Shown here piece after piece: positions 6,982 through 15,579 of a stretch of 64,000 nt of DNA. Position numbers and translations under genes: made by a program. Within the stretch, counting starts at the first letter, position 1, and every line of letters starts with the position of its first letter. Source of the DNA: Longilinea arvoryzae (GTDB lineage Bacteria; Chloroflexota; Anaerolineae; Anaerolineales; Anaerolineaceae); assembly GCF_001050235.1 (NCBI RefSeq), contig NZ_DF967973.1:141351-205350 (forward strand), given 5' to 3'. Under the pieces are notes generated by a model. That model was not told the DNA's origin. It saw only the letters and a program-made list of their open reading frames with translations, and searched no databases.

Positions 6982-8289
6982 TTACGGAGTTGGATTGAAT
7001 TCAAAATCCCAGGGTCCTTCGATGGTATGGATCAATAAATTTTGGACCGCCTGATTGGCTTCGGCATCGGTCATTCCGGCCGGTTTCCTGAGGATCCGCC
7101 ACAAATGGGCATTGTCAAGACTGATGGTTTCAAAATCCACCTCGATGCCTTGCTGCGCCAGTTTCTCTTTCGCATCCTCTTTGAATGAGTCGGTTAAATT
7201 ACCTTCGTTTTCAATCGCCAACAATCGCGCAACATGGACATTGATTCGATTGACTTCTTGATTCGCTGGCTCAGGAATGGCATACCCCACCGTCTCACAA
7301 ATCTCACCCTGCTCGTTTACAAACGGTCCATTCAATACTTCGTTCATTGGAATGGGTACACTGCCGATCCAATCCAGCGTAACCCCATCGAGCATCCATT
7401 CAATTCCGCTCCTCGGCAATTGGGGGTTGACCGGAGATTGATAGCACAGTTGCAGATCGATATAAGAAGGGTTCAAAGTGACTTCATTCAACCGCATCTT
7501 GATGCCGTTCTTCTCGACGGTCTGGCCGGGCAGGATGCTGACGCCCGGATAAACGGGGGTCTGGAAATCCAGATGGTAGTTGCCGTAGACAGGATATGGG
7601 GTCATTTCGGGTAAATTATTCTCTTCAAAATTCCAATACGGCCCGCAAGGCCCGACGGTTAAATCCAGACTCAGGTTGATCGTGCTCTGCTTGCTCGCGT
7701 CCAGTCTTTGGTATCCAATGTAGGTCAGGTCGATCGAATTCCATTGTTGATCGGCGTGAATATTCACATCAGCCAGGTTAACGCCGATGTGGACGCCGCT
7801 ATCATTCGTGATGTATGGATTACACACAAAATTGTTGATATCAGCCGCCTGCTGAGCGTTCAAACCCGTAATCGTGATTTGAAAGGCGACCCGGGCCTCA
7901 TCCGCATAAGCCCAATTGAGATTCACCTTCAAATTCTCGATCGAAGGGGTAGCCGTTCCGGCCAGGTTTCCGGCCGGGCTTGTTTGTCGGGCAAAAAGGG
8001 TGGATTGGGCAGGTTGATTCTTTACTGAAACCAGTCCCGCATCCTGGACTGCCTGCAACCCTGGGTCGATCATGATTCGGTAGAAAGCATACGCTGCCGC
8101 AGTCACCATCACCAAAGCAATCAATACGATCAGCGGCGCCCCCGAAATCCTCAGCCTGGCGACCGGCTTCTCAATCTTATCTTCCTTTATCAAGATCGCC
8201 ATAATTTTTGGCCAGGGATTGGCATGCTTCGAAACCCCTGCCTTCGCTAATTCATCCAGGGCGTTGGAAATTAAAAGATCCTGGTTCAC
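6982..8289 (-). CDS. Membrane-anchored anti-sigma-factor-like protein, partner of the ECF sigma gene
   Basis: A 435-residue protein with a short cytoplasmic region (residues 1-50), one membrane helix at about 51-71 (LIVLIALVMVTAAAYAF), and a long external domain of about 360 residues without a recognised family. The start is taken as GTG at 8289, because GTG and the TGA stop of the sigma gene overlap as GTGA, the usual sign of translational coupling. The gene order sigma then membrane protein suggests it holds the sigma factor at the membrane. No zinc-finger HxxxCxxC motif is visible near the N-terminus, so it is not a classical ZAS anti-sigma; the role rests on context. Confidence 0.6.
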   Translation of the reverse strand: MNQDLLISNALDELAKAGVSKHANPWPKIMAILIKEDKIEKPVARLRISGAPLIVLIALVMVTAAAYAFYRIMIDPGLQAVQDAGLVSVKNQPAQSTLFARQTSPAGNLAGTATPSIENLKVNLNWAYADEARVAFQITITGLNAQQAADINNFVCNPYITNDSGVHIGVNLADVNIHADQQWNSIDLTYIGYQRLDASKQSTINLSLDLTVGPCGPYWNFEENNLPEMTPYPVYGNYHLDFQTPVYPGVSILPGQTVEKNGIKMRLNEVTLNPSYIDLQLCYQSPVNPQLPRSGIEWMLDGVTLDWIGSVPIPMNEVLNGPFVNEQGEICETVGYAIPEPANQEVNRINVHVARLLAIENEGNLTDSFKEDAKEKLAQQGIEVDFETISLDNAHLWRILRKPAGMTDAEANQAVQNLLIHTIEGPWDFEFNPTP

Positions 8290-8846
8290 GGCTGCATCCT
8301 TTCTGGTTTGAGCAGCGCGGATAACTTCTTCCGCGCCGCGTTTAACAACCATTTGACCGTGCCTGGAGCGGAGTTGAGTTTTCCCGCCATCTCTTTTTCA
8401 TTCATCTCCAGATAATATCGAAGCACGATCACTTCCCTCTGGCGGGGAGAAAGCTTCTGAATTACTTCCCAAAGTCGAGCGCTCAATTCGGAAGCCTCAG
8501 CCAATTCTTCAACGGACGACCCTCTGGAACTCAACAGCTTCACCAGATCGAAATCCTCTTCGTCGTCATCCATCGAAAGTTGTCGGGCCTGTTTTTGAGA
8601 AGCCTGTACTGCCTGATTGGCGACAATGCGGAAGAACCAGGGTGCGAAAGGGCGGCTTGCATCGAATTGTTGAATCGACCGGAAAACGTGTAGAAAAGCA
8701 TCCTGAACGATGTCCTCGGCTAATTGGGTATCTCCGGCGATCAAATAGGCAACCCGAATCGCTTTCTCATGATATTGATTTACAACCCACTCCAGCCCAC
8801 GGATGTCTCCCTGCTTCAGGCGGTATATTGCTTGATGTTCATCCAT
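8286..8846 (-). CDS. ECF-type RNA polymerase sigma factor
   Basis: A 186-residue sigma70-family protein. Region 2 reads GDTQLAEDIVQDAFLHVFRS with FDASRPFAPWFFRIVANQA, and region 4 reads LSPRQREVIVLRYYLEMNEK with the helix-turn-helix APGTVKWLLNAARKKL. It directs RNA polymerase to a specific set of promoters. The start at 8846 (MDEHQAIYRLKQGD) is preferred over longer frames because AGGAG lies 5 bases upstream and the extra N-terminal residues do not resemble the family. It overlaps the downstream membrane protein gene by 4 bases. Confidence 0.93.
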   Translation of the reverse strand: MDEHQAIYRLKQGDIRGLEWVVNQYHEKAIRVAYLIAGDTQLAEDIVQDAFLHVFRSIQQFDASRPFAPWFFRIVANQAVQASQKQARQLSMDDDEEDFDLVKLLSSRGSSVEELAEASELSARLWEVIQKLSPRQREVIVLRYYLEMNEKEMAGKLNSAPGTVKWLLNAARKKLSALLKPERMQP

Positions 8847-9086
8847 GATTCTCCTGTGATTATTTTTTCTGCCTGAAAGGTGTGGCCACATCATATATAT
8901 CATCGCACGATCAAAAAGGTTGGGTAAAGAAAGAAAAGAATCTACTTCTTTCGTGCGTTTCGGGGTCAACCTCCGCTCCATTGCCAATTCCTTTCAGCCC
9001 TCCCACCCCAACCACATTCATCTTCTAGTAGTGACGACGTCAATCATCGAATGGCGGATGTTGTCGGTACGAAATGACAGCCATAC

Positions 9087-9136
9087 TTGTCAATTTGACT
9101 GGTATACTTGACAATCCTCTGTTTTTTTTCTATAAT
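9087..9136 (+). promoter_or_regulatory. Consensus sigma70 promoter with possible XRE operator
   Basis: TTGACA (9108-9113) and TATAAT (9131-9136) are both exact consensus hexamers separated by 17 bases. TTGTCAA (9087-9093) and TTGACAA (9108-9114) form an inverted pair that overlaps the -35 box, a plausible operator for the XRE regulator encoded downstream. The predicted transcript would begin about 12 bases before the start codon. Confidence 0.8.
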
Positions 9137-9155
9137 AGGGATGAGGATGATAACC

Positions 9156-9374
9156 ATGGCAAACCTACGATTGGGGAATCGTATAAAAGTAGCCCGGGCA
9201 GAGAAAAACCTGTCCCAGGAGGAGTTGGCCGTCCTGGCGGGCGTCACCCGCCAGACCATCAGCTCCATCGAAACGCGCCAGTATATTCCGTCGGCTTTGC
9301 TGGCCTTTGTGTTGGCCCAAAAACTTGCCAAAAACGTGGATGACCTTTTCTTTCTGGAAGGAGATGAAGAATGA
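9156..9374 (+). CDS. XRE-family (Cro/CI-type) transcriptional regulator
   Basis: A 72-residue protein made almost entirely of one helix-turn-helix domain: LGNRIKVARAEKNLSQEEL then VLAGVTRQTISSIETRQYIP. Such small proteins bind DNA as dimers and usually repress their own operon. The start at 9156 is chosen because GAGG lies about 10 bases upstream and the family begins with this short N-terminus; in-frame ATGs at 9141 and 9147 are alternatives. It is driven by the consensus promoter just upstream and overlaps the following membrane protein gene as ATGA. Confidence 0.9.
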   Translation: MANLRLGNRIKVARAEKNLSQEELAVLAGVTRQTISSIETRQYIPSALLAFVLAQKLAKNVDDLFFLEGDEE

Positions 9375-9670
9375 AGAACGAGCCCATTCTCCGCGATGAA
9401 CGCTTTTACGCCGTCGAAAACGCCAGCTATAAAATCGGCTTTACAATTTTTACTTTCGGTTTGTTTGCGGTGATCCTGTACCGGTCCATCTTCCGCCACG
9501 AGGCGAACTGGGACCTGTTTGCGCTCATCGTAATCGCCAGCGGCGCGGCGACCATTTACCAGGGTGTGCACAAAGTGCTGCCCTTCCCCTGGAAGAAGTT
9601 GGTCCTGTACATGGTCGGCGTGGCCGTCCTGGCCGCCATTACCACCTGGATCCTGGTTGCCCTAAAATAG
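9371..9670 (+). CDS. Small three-helix membrane protein, partner of the XRE regulator
   Basis: A 99-residue protein with three likely membrane helices at about 22-41, 49-66 and 77-98. It starts within the stop codon of the XRE gene (ATGA), so the two are cotranslated. Small XRE regulators paired with small membrane proteins are common in bacteria, and the role of the membrane partner is usually unknown. No enzymatic motif is visible. A MITE copy begins 4 bases after its stop codon. Confidence 0.7.
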   Translation: MKNEPILRDERFYAVENASYKIGFTIFTFGLFAVILYRSIFRHEANWDLFALIVIASGAATIYQGVHKVLPFPWKKLVLYMVGVAVLAAITTWILVALK

Positions 9671-9674
9671 TTTT

Positions 9675-9824
9675 GTGGGTTGGGTTGAGTGGCGACAACC
9701 CAAGCGCTGAAGTGTATATGCCGGAACGAAACCCAACCTTCCGCAACCATTACGAACGTTGGGTTTCGGGGTGATTACGATACCGTCGAAATCCCGACTT
9801 TCCTCACCCCTCAACCCAACCTAC
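9675..9824. repeat. MITE-like repeat, copy B
   Basis: 150 bp, with left terminus GTGGGTTGGGTTGAG and right terminus CTCAACCCAACCTAC and the same inner hairpin around CCCAACCTTCCG and CGAACGTTGGG. It starts immediately after the membrane-protein stop codon. Confidence 0.93.
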
Positions 9825-9841
9825 GATCTTGAAATAGTATT

Positions 9842-9991
9842 GTAGGTTGGGTTGAGTGGTGACAACCCAAGCGCTGAAGTGCATATGCCGGAACGAAACC
9901 CAACCTTCGCCAACCGTTACGAACGTTGGGTTTCGGGGTGAATGCGATACCGTCGAAATCCCGACTTTCCTCACCCCTCAACCCAACCTAC
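9842..9991. repeat. MITE-like repeat, copy C, in tandem with copy B
   Basis: 150 bp with terminal repeats GTAGGTTGGGTTGAG and CTCAACCCAACCTAC. It is in the same orientation as copy B, separated by 17 bases, and very similar to it, which suggests a recent tandem duplication or insertion. Confidence 0.93.
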
Positions 9992-10083
9992 GATCCACCA
10001 TCTGAAATCCGTTTGCCGGTAAGCAGCCAAAAGCCAATAGCAAATCGCTAAAGGCTGATGGCTAACAACTAAAGGCGGATGGC

Positions 10084-11439
10084 TTATTTCATCGAACGCG
10101 CGATCTCCAGCACCTGCTCGGTGGTGATCTTTCCACCGTACTCCGTCGATACCAATACCTGCATCGAGTAAACCAGGTCGCCGTGTTGCCAGACCAGGGC
10201 GTGCGAAGCATCACTCCACGAGAAGTACTTGCCCACCTGACCGTTGATATCGACTTCCTCGCTGGCAGCCAACATGTCCCGCGGATCGATCATAACGCCC
10301 AGTTCGATTGGGTCCTGCCAGAATAACTCGGCCGGTTTGGCGCGAATGGCGATGCTGGTGTAACGGAAATCCTGGTCGGGCGGCGCGTAATAATACTCGA
10401 CCTGCGATTCGGCTTCGTCCCATGTGGCGTGGCTGTAGACAAAACCCTCGGGCAGCAAAGCCGGTTCCAGCAAGTCAAATCCGCTGATTTGTTCGGCTTC
10501 AGCGGCGCTCTTCAGGTCATTCGCCCGCAGCGCGCTCTCCTCGACGGGCTGCCCGGTTAACGTCAACGCCAGTTGGATCAAGCCATCCGCGCTCGAAAAC
10601 GCCTGGGCGCCGCTGCCGCGCAGCCGGATCTCATACCAGCGTTCCGCATCCATCCAGCGCAGCGTGAATACGGGTATGTCGGAAAACCAGGCATACGATT
10701 GCGTGGCGCTGTCAAAGGCAAACGTCCCGCGGACGTACTCGCCCGCGAATTCGCCCACCAGCACCGGCTGAATCGCGTCCGCCGGCACATTGGATGCGTC
10801 CTCTGGGAACAGGTTACCCCATCCCTGGGTCAGGTCGAGCCCGGTTATTCCGCCGGCCTGTATATAATGGATCAGTACATAATTATCTGGATCGACGTAA
10901 ACCCCTTCGAGCCGCAGGCCAGCGGGATCTGTCGCGAATACCATCAGGTTATAGCCAACCTGTTGTTCTGTTTTTTGCAGGGCTTCAGCGAAATTGCACG
11001 GATCGTCTTCGCACGTTGGGGTGCGTTGATCCGGCCATGCCGTTTGTGCGGGTGTGGGCGTCGGCGTTGGCAATACGCTGCCGGCCGGGGCCAGGGTCAT
11101 CGAAAAAGTCGGCTCAGGCGTGGGGGTGAAATAGATTTCCGAATGGTCGATGGGAATTTCAGTCACCGTCGCAATTTTGAACAGGTGCCCGATCGCCTCG
11201 GCCAGCGCCCGACCCTGGGGCGCGGCAAAGAAGAACAGCGCCAGCAGCAGCGCGGCAGCGCTCAACCCCAGTCCCCAGCGCAGGCGCGGCGCCAGGCGCG
11301 CCCGCCGCGCCATTCGAAGGTCCGCTCGATGCATCAGTTCCGCTTCCAGTCGGTCCGCGAACGCGTGGTCGATTTCCGGCGCGCCGAAAGACCGCCCAAT
11401 CTGGTCTTCGAACTCAGGCCCAACTTTTTTCTCATTCAT
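10084..11439 (-). CDS. Membrane-anchored anti-sigma-factor-like protein, second pair
   Basis: A 451-residue protein with a cytoplasmic N-terminus (about 55 residues), one membrane helix (about 56-74, GLGLSAAALLLALFFFA), a Pro/Thr-rich linker (TPTPTPAQTAWP) and a large external domain containing repeated QxSGFDLLEPALLPEGF-type segments seen in DUF4367-like anti-sigma C-terminal regions. The start at 11439 overlaps the sigma gene by 8 bases, which fits translational coupling. The likely role is to sequester the sigma factor and release it on an external signal; the signal is unknown. Confidence 0.65.
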   Translation of the reverse strand: MNEKKVGPEFEDQIGRSFGAPEIDHAFADRLEAELMHRADLRMARRARLAPRLRWGLGLSAAALLLALFFFAAPQGRALAEAIGHLFKIATVTEIPIDHSEIYFTPTPEPTFSMTLAPAGSVLPTPTPTPAQTAWPDQRTPTCEDDPCNFAEALQKTEQQVGYNLMVFATDPAGLRLEGVYVDPDNYVLIHYIQAGGITGLDLTQGWGNLFPEDASNVPADAIQPVLVGEFAGEYVRGTFAFDSATQSYAWFSDIPVFTLRWMDAERWYEIRLRGSGAQAFSSADGLIQLALTLTGQPVEESALRANDLKSAAEAEQISGFDLLEPALLPEGFVYSHATWDEAESQVEYYYAPPDQDFRYTSIAIRAKPAELFWQDPIELGVMIDPRDMLAASEEVDINGQVGKYFSWSDASHALVWQHGDLVYSMQVLVSTEYGGKITTEQVLEIARSMK

Positions 11440-12007
11440 CGGATTGCTCCACCTGGCTGTGCAACCGCGCCAGCAAACGGTAGGTCGTTTTTTTGATCGC
11501 ATCTTCACTGCGTCCCAACAGGCTGCCCATCTCGCGAAAGCTCAACTCGCCCAGGTAGCGCAGCCGCAGGATCTCCTGCTCCTCCGGATCGAGGGCCCGG
11601 ATCAGCCCCGCGAGCGCCGCGGACTGTTCCGTTCGGATCGCGCCGGCCAGTGGATCGGCTTCGCCGTCCGTTCCAACTGCCTCATCTAACGCCAGGTCCG
11701 TGCGCCGGACGCGGTAGGCATCCACCGCCTTGTTGCGCGCGATGCCAAACAGCCAGGCCGCGAAGTGTCCGTCCCCGCGGAAACGTTCGAAAGTCTCGAA
11801 AGCCGCCAGGAAGGTCTGTGCGGTGAGGTCTTCGGCTTCATGGATGTCGCCGTTGCGGCTGTAGAGGTACCGAAAGACCGGATTCGCGTAGCGCTGGTAC
11901 AACGCGCCGAATTGATGCGGGTCCCGCCGGGCCGCGGCGATCAATTCGCCGTCGTCCGGTTCGCCCGGGAGGGTTCGAGTCCCCAATGCCATATCGCTTT
12001 CTGCCAT
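11432..12007 (-). CDS. ECF-type RNA polymerase sigma factor, second pair
   Basis: A 191-residue sigma70-family protein. Region 2 includes LYQRYANPVFRYLYSRNGDI, HEAEDLTAQTFLAAFETF and HFAAWLFGIARNKAVDAYR; region 4 includes LDPEEQEILRLRYLGELSFR and LLGRSEDAIKKTTYRLLARL. AAGGACC lies a few bases before the ATG at 12007. It overlaps the 451-residue membrane protein gene, its probable anti-sigma factor. It is distinct from the other ECF sigma in the window, with a recognisably different region 4. Confidence 0.93.
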   Translation of the reverse strand: MAESDMALGTRTLPGEPDDGELIAAARRDPHQFGALYQRYANPVFRYLYSRNGDIHEAEDLTAQTFLAAFETFERFRGDGHFAAWLFGIARNKAVDAYRVRRTDLALDEAVGTDGEADPLAGAIRTEQSAALAGLIRALDPEEQEILRLRYLGELSFREMGSLLGRSEDAIKKTTYRLLARLHSQVEQSDE

Positions 12008-12255
12008 GTAGGTCCTTTTCTATTCCGATCCTGCAGGTAGGAATGTTTGAGCTCATTATGTATGTCGAGAAAAACGAGTAAAAGGGACAGGCAAAAAACA
12101 AATAAAGAAATCCCCCGAAATCAAATAATAATCTGGATCAACGGCTAAAACTTATTCATGGATCATTCTACTGGATATTCTTTCAGGAATTGAACCGTTC
12201 CCGCAGAAAAACCAGCGGCGTGGGTACTACCAGAAAAGAAATCTGCATTCAGCCT

Positions 12256-12525
12256 TCAGCCTTGCATTCCGCTCACGGCGGCTCTCCCCTTTTCAGTCAG
12301 CACCCACTGCCGGCCGGCCGGTTGGCACTTGCCCTGAATCGGGCAGCCCGCGCAGCCCGGTTGGACCGCGTCGCACTCCAGCCGGATTTCTTCCAGATAG
12401 CCCCGGTCCGCCATCTCACCGGCCATCCGCCGCACCATGTCCACCGAAACGTTCATCTGCCGGGCGATCTCCAGCAGGCTCTGGAATTCTCCGGCCTGAA
12501 TCAGGCTCAAGAATCGTTGCAGCAT
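12256..12525 (-). CDS. feoC: FeoC-like transcriptional regulator / FeoB partner
   Basis: An 89-residue protein with a winged-helix N-terminus (LLEIARQMNVSVDMVRRMAG) and a four-cysteine patch (CDAVQPGCAGCPIQGKC) that in FeoC proteins can bind an iron-sulfur cluster. FeoC modulates ferrous iron uptake by FeoB. The start at 12525 leaves 1 base between it and the feoB stop codon, so it is the last gene of the dtxR-feoAB-feoC operon. Longer upstream frames run inside feoB and are not used. Confidence 0.85.
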   Translation of the reverse strand: MLQRFLSLIQAGEFQSLLEIARQMNVSVDMVRRMAGEMADRGYLEEIRLECDAVQPGCAGCPIQGKCQPAGRQWVLTEKGRAAVSGMQG

Positions 12526-12526
12526 C

Positions 12527-14743
12527 TTAGAAAAGGCTCCCGATTTGGTACACGGCGGTCGCCAGGCCCAGTGAAAGCGCAAGTTGCGCGCCGATGCTGG
12601 CGGCGGTCCACTTCCATGAATGCGTTTCCTGGCGAATGGCCGCCACCGTGCCGACGCAGGGCACGAACAGGATTTGAAAGACCAGGAAGGCCAGCATGGC
12701 CAGCGGCGTGACGACGCCGGTCAGCGAACCCAGATTGCCGTAAAGAATTCCCAGGGTCGCGATCGTATTTTCCTTGGCCACGAAACTGGTAAGCAGCGCC
12801 ACCAGCAGCGGCCACGGCAGCCCCATGATCTTACCGACCGGCTCCAGGAATTTTCCGGCCTGGCCCAGGTAGCTGCTCATCACGTTGCCGCTCGGGAAGT
12901 AAGACAGCCCCCACACGACCAGCGAGGCGACCAGAATGGTGGTCCCGGCTTTCTTCAGGAACCCCAGGACGTTGTCCTTCACATAAAAGCCGATCGTCCT
13001 CCGGTTGGGTAAATGATAGAGCGGCAGCTCCATGATGAACGGGACGTGCTCGTTGCCAAAGAAAAAGTGATGCAGCAGGAAGCCAAATCCTGCCAGCAGC
13101 ACCAGGCACAGGCCCACCAGTCCCCAGGCAATCCAGAAGGCGTTGGCGCCAAAGAACACCCCGGCCAGCACGGTGATGACCGCCATGCGCGCCGTACACG
13201 GCACCAGCGGGATTAGCAGGGTGGTCAGCAGGCGGGCGCGCGGCGATTCGATGATCCGGGTGCCCATCACGGCCGGCACGTTGCAGCCGAAACCCAGCAA
13301 AATGGGCAGAAAACTCTTGCCGTGCAGGCCCATCATATGCATCCAGCGGTCGGTGACATAGGCCGCCCGCGCCATATAGCCCGTGTCTTCCATCAACCCC
13401 AGGATGAAGAAGAAGATGACGAGAATGGGCAGGAAGGTCAGGACCATGCCAATTCCGCCCAAAACCCCACCGGCGCTGAACTCGACCAGCCATTTGGGGA
13501 CACCCGTCCAGTTGGCGCGCATGGATTCCGCCAGCAGGCCGAGCAGGCGGCTCAGCCAGGCCTGGATCGGGCTGCCCACCTGGTAGGTCAACCAGAAGGT
13601 CGCCCCCAGGATCGCAATCAGCGAGACGGTCCCCCAGATCGGATGCGTCAGCACCCGGTCCAGGCGCGTCGTCAACCCCACCCGGGTCACCTGGGGCTCC
13701 ACCACCGCCGCCCGGATCACGCGGGCCACCCACTCGTAGCGCGCCCCGGCGATATCCAGGATGGCGTCTTCATGCTGGTACAACAGCGCGTGCACCTTTT
13801 CGGAAACCTCCGGCGGCGCGCTGGCGTCGATCAGGCGGGACAATTCTTCGTCCCCCTCCAACAGTTTGAGCGCCACCCAGTCCTCGGGGTAACCGGGCGG
13901 GACGTACGGGCCGATCAAATCCCGCAGTTGATCCAGCACCGGCTTGTGGGCAGGCAGGATCGAAGGCCGCCTGGGCTCAAAGGGCAGTTCATGGCGCGAC
14001 ATGCGCAGAATGGCCTCTTCCAGCTCCGGGATGCCCGCTCCCCTGGAGGCCGCCATCGGCACCACCGGAATGCCCAGCGCCGCCTCGAGCACCTTGGGTT
14101 CGACTTGCAGGCCCTCCTGTTCGGCCACATCCGTCATGTTGAGCGCCAGCACGATCGGCGCGGGCAGAAGCAGGATTTCGGCCACCAGGTACAGGCTGTG
14201 TTCCAGCGCGGCGGCGTTCACCACGGCCACGATCAAATCCGGGCGCTGCTGGATGATATAGTCGCGCGCGATGCGTTCTTCCTCCGAGCTGGCCGTCAGG
14301 CTGTAAGTCCCCGGGAGATCGATGAGGTTGAAGTTCGTGTCTTTATAGGTGAAGGCCCCCGTCTTGCACTCCACCGTCTTGCCGGTCCAGTTGCCGACGT
14401 GCTGGTTCAGGCCGGTCAGCGAGTTGAACACGGACGATTTGCCGACGTTGGGCTGGCCGGCCAGGGCGATGGTGAAGTTGTTGGCCGAGGCGACCCCGGA
14501 GGCCGGGGGTTTTGCTTCAGCCAGCGTGACGAAAATGTGCCCGGCCTCGCCCTGCCCCAAGGCCACCCGCGATCCGCGCAATGAAACCAGTAAAGGCCCG
14601 TGATCGCCGCGCCGGATGACCGTGATCATGGCCCCGGGCGTGAACCCCATGGCGGCCATTCTCGATAACAGGGTTTTTCCACCTTCGATCCGTTGAACGA
14701 CGGCGGCTCTTTCAGGTTGTAAATCCAATAAGTTGCAGTGCAT
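12527..14743 (-). CDS. feoB: Fused FeoA-FeoB ferrous iron transporter
   Basis: A 738-residue protein. Residues about 1-76 form a FeoA SH3-like domain (LLSRMAAMGFTPGAMITVIR); residues about 90-250 form the GTPase with P-loop AGQPNVGKSS (95-104), switch motif DLPGTYSL and base-recognition motif LNMTD; the rest is the FeoB membrane channel with the conserved gate segments KSFLPILLGFGCNVPAVMGT and LLIPLVPCTARM. It takes up Fe2+ across the inner membrane. Usually FeoA and FeoB are separate; the fusion is known in some bacteria. The start at 14743 follows AGAGGGGAA and is 20 bases after the repressor stop codon. Confidence 0.96.
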   Translation of the reverse strand: MHCNLLDLQPERAAVVQRIEGGKTLLSRMAAMGFTPGAMITVIRRGDHGPLLVSLRGSRVALGQGEAGHIFVTLAEAKPPASGVASANNFTIALAGQPNVGKSSVFNSLTGLNQHVGNWTGKTVECKTGAFTYKDTNFNLIDLPGTYSLTASSEEERIARDYIIQQRPDLIVAVVNAAALEHSLYLVAEILLLPAPIVLALNMTDVAEQEGLQVEPKVLEAALGIPVVPMAASRGAGIPELEEAILRMSRHELPFEPRRPSILPAHKPVLDQLRDLIGPYVPPGYPEDWVALKLLEGDEELSRLIDASAPPEVSEKVHALLYQHEDAILDIAGARYEWVARVIRAAVVEPQVTRVGLTTRLDRVLTHPIWGTVSLIAILGATFWLTYQVGSPIQAWLSRLLGLLAESMRANWTGVPKWLVEFSAGGVLGGIGMVLTFLPILVIFFFILGLMEDTGYMARAAYVTDRWMHMMGLHGKSFLPILLGFGCNVPAVMGTRIIESPRARLLTTLLIPLVPCTARMAVITVLAGVFFGANAFWIAWGLVGLCLVLLAGFGFLLHHFFFGNEHVPFIMELPLYHLPNRRTIGFYVKDNVLGFLKKAGTTILVASLVVWGLSYFPSGNVMSSYLGQAGKFLEPVGKIMGLPWPLLVALLTSFVAKENTIATLGILYGNLGSLTGVVTPLAMLAFLVFQILFVPCVGTVAAIRQETHSWKWTAASIGAQLALSLGLATAVYQIGSLF

Positions 14744-14763
14744 TTCCCCTCTTCGATGCAGGT

Positions 14764-15456
14764 TCAGGTCGCTGGTTCCACGAAAATGTACCGGGCCACC
14801 GCCAGCCCCAGGGCCACCGGATGTTCTCCGACTTTGACGGTCAGCGTCTGGTTGAACGGTAAAATCTCGGTCACTTCCGCGCGCGCCCCGGGGACGATCC
14901 CGTTCGTTTCCAGGTATTCGAGCAGGTCCGGGTCGTCTTCGATGATCTCGTGAATTCGTCGGATGGTGACTCTCGTCCCGCCGGGCACTTCCGTCAACGC
15001 GATCCACCCCTCGGCGACGTACTCATAACCGGGCAGCGGATTGCCGTGCGGACAAACCTGCGGGTCGTCCAGGTTCGAGCGCAACTGTGTCTCGATCTGG
15101 TCCGAAATGGTGTGCTCGATCTGGTCCGCCTCGGCGTGCACCCGCGACCAGGGCACCTTCAGCATGCGCGCCAGCATCCACTCGGTGAGCATGTGCCGGC
15201 GGATGACCGAACGGGCTGCCTCCAGCCCCTTCGGGGTGAGCCGGATGGCCTTGCCCGGCTCCGCGCCAATCCAGCCGTCGCGTTCCATGCGTTTGACCGT
15301 CACGGTCACAGTCGGCGCGGAAACTTCCAGGGCGTCGGCCAGGCGCGCTGCGATGACTTCACCCCCATCCCGTTCGAGCACATAAATCACGGCCAGATAA
15401 TCTTCGATGGTCGGGGTGGGACGTTTTTGCTGCACAGGAGTGTCGGATTTGATCAT
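14764..15456 (-). CDS. DtxR/MntR-family metal-dependent repressor
   Basis: A 230-residue protein with an N-terminal winged helix (IEDYLAVIYVLERDGGEV, then ADALEVSAPTVTVTVKRMER), the metal-binding/dimerisation region (ARSVIRRHMLTEWMLARML, then EADQIEHTISDQIETQL, and CPHGNPLP), and a C-terminal FeoA/SH3-like domain (about 150-228). Such regulators bind Fe2+ or Mn2+ and repress metal uptake. It heads an operon with feoAB and feoC, and a 16-bp palindrome lies 24 bases before its start, so it most likely represses this operon, including itself, when iron is sufficient. The choice of iron over manganese rests on the feo context. Confidence 0.93.
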   Translation of the reverse strand: MIKSDTPVQQKRPTPTIEDYLAVIYVLERDGGEVIAARLADALEVSAPTVTVTVKRMERDGWIGAEPGKAIRLTPKGLEAARSVIRRHMLTEWMLARMLKVPWSRVHAEADQIEHTISDQIETQLRSNLDDPQVCPHGNPLPGYEYVAEGWIALTEVPGGTRVTIRRIHEIIEDDPDLLEYLETNGIVPGARAEVTEILPFNQTLTVKVGEHPVALGLAVARYIFVEPAT

Positions 15457-15479
15457 AGGGTTATGCCTCGAGAATATTG

Positions 15480-15495
15480 GTTAGCATATGCTAAC
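15480..15495. promoter_or_regulatory. Iron-box-like operator of the feo operon
   Basis: GTTAGCATATGCTAAC is a perfect 16-bp palindrome 24 bases upstream of the DtxR-family gene. Its TTAG-N6-CTAA layout resembles DtxR/IdeR-type binding sites. It is followed on the plus strand by a T-rich stretch. Confidence 0.75.
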
Positions 15496-15579
15496 TTTTT
15501 TCTTTAGATCGATTATACTACCCTTTTTCGGGTTGTGAAAATGATTGCAATTCCGGCGGCTTCGCGCTATTCTGGGTTC

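Noticed and set aside
13322..14584. 420-codon plus-strand frame opposite feoB
   Set aside because: Antisense shadow of the FeoAB gene; no ribosome site or recognisable domain.
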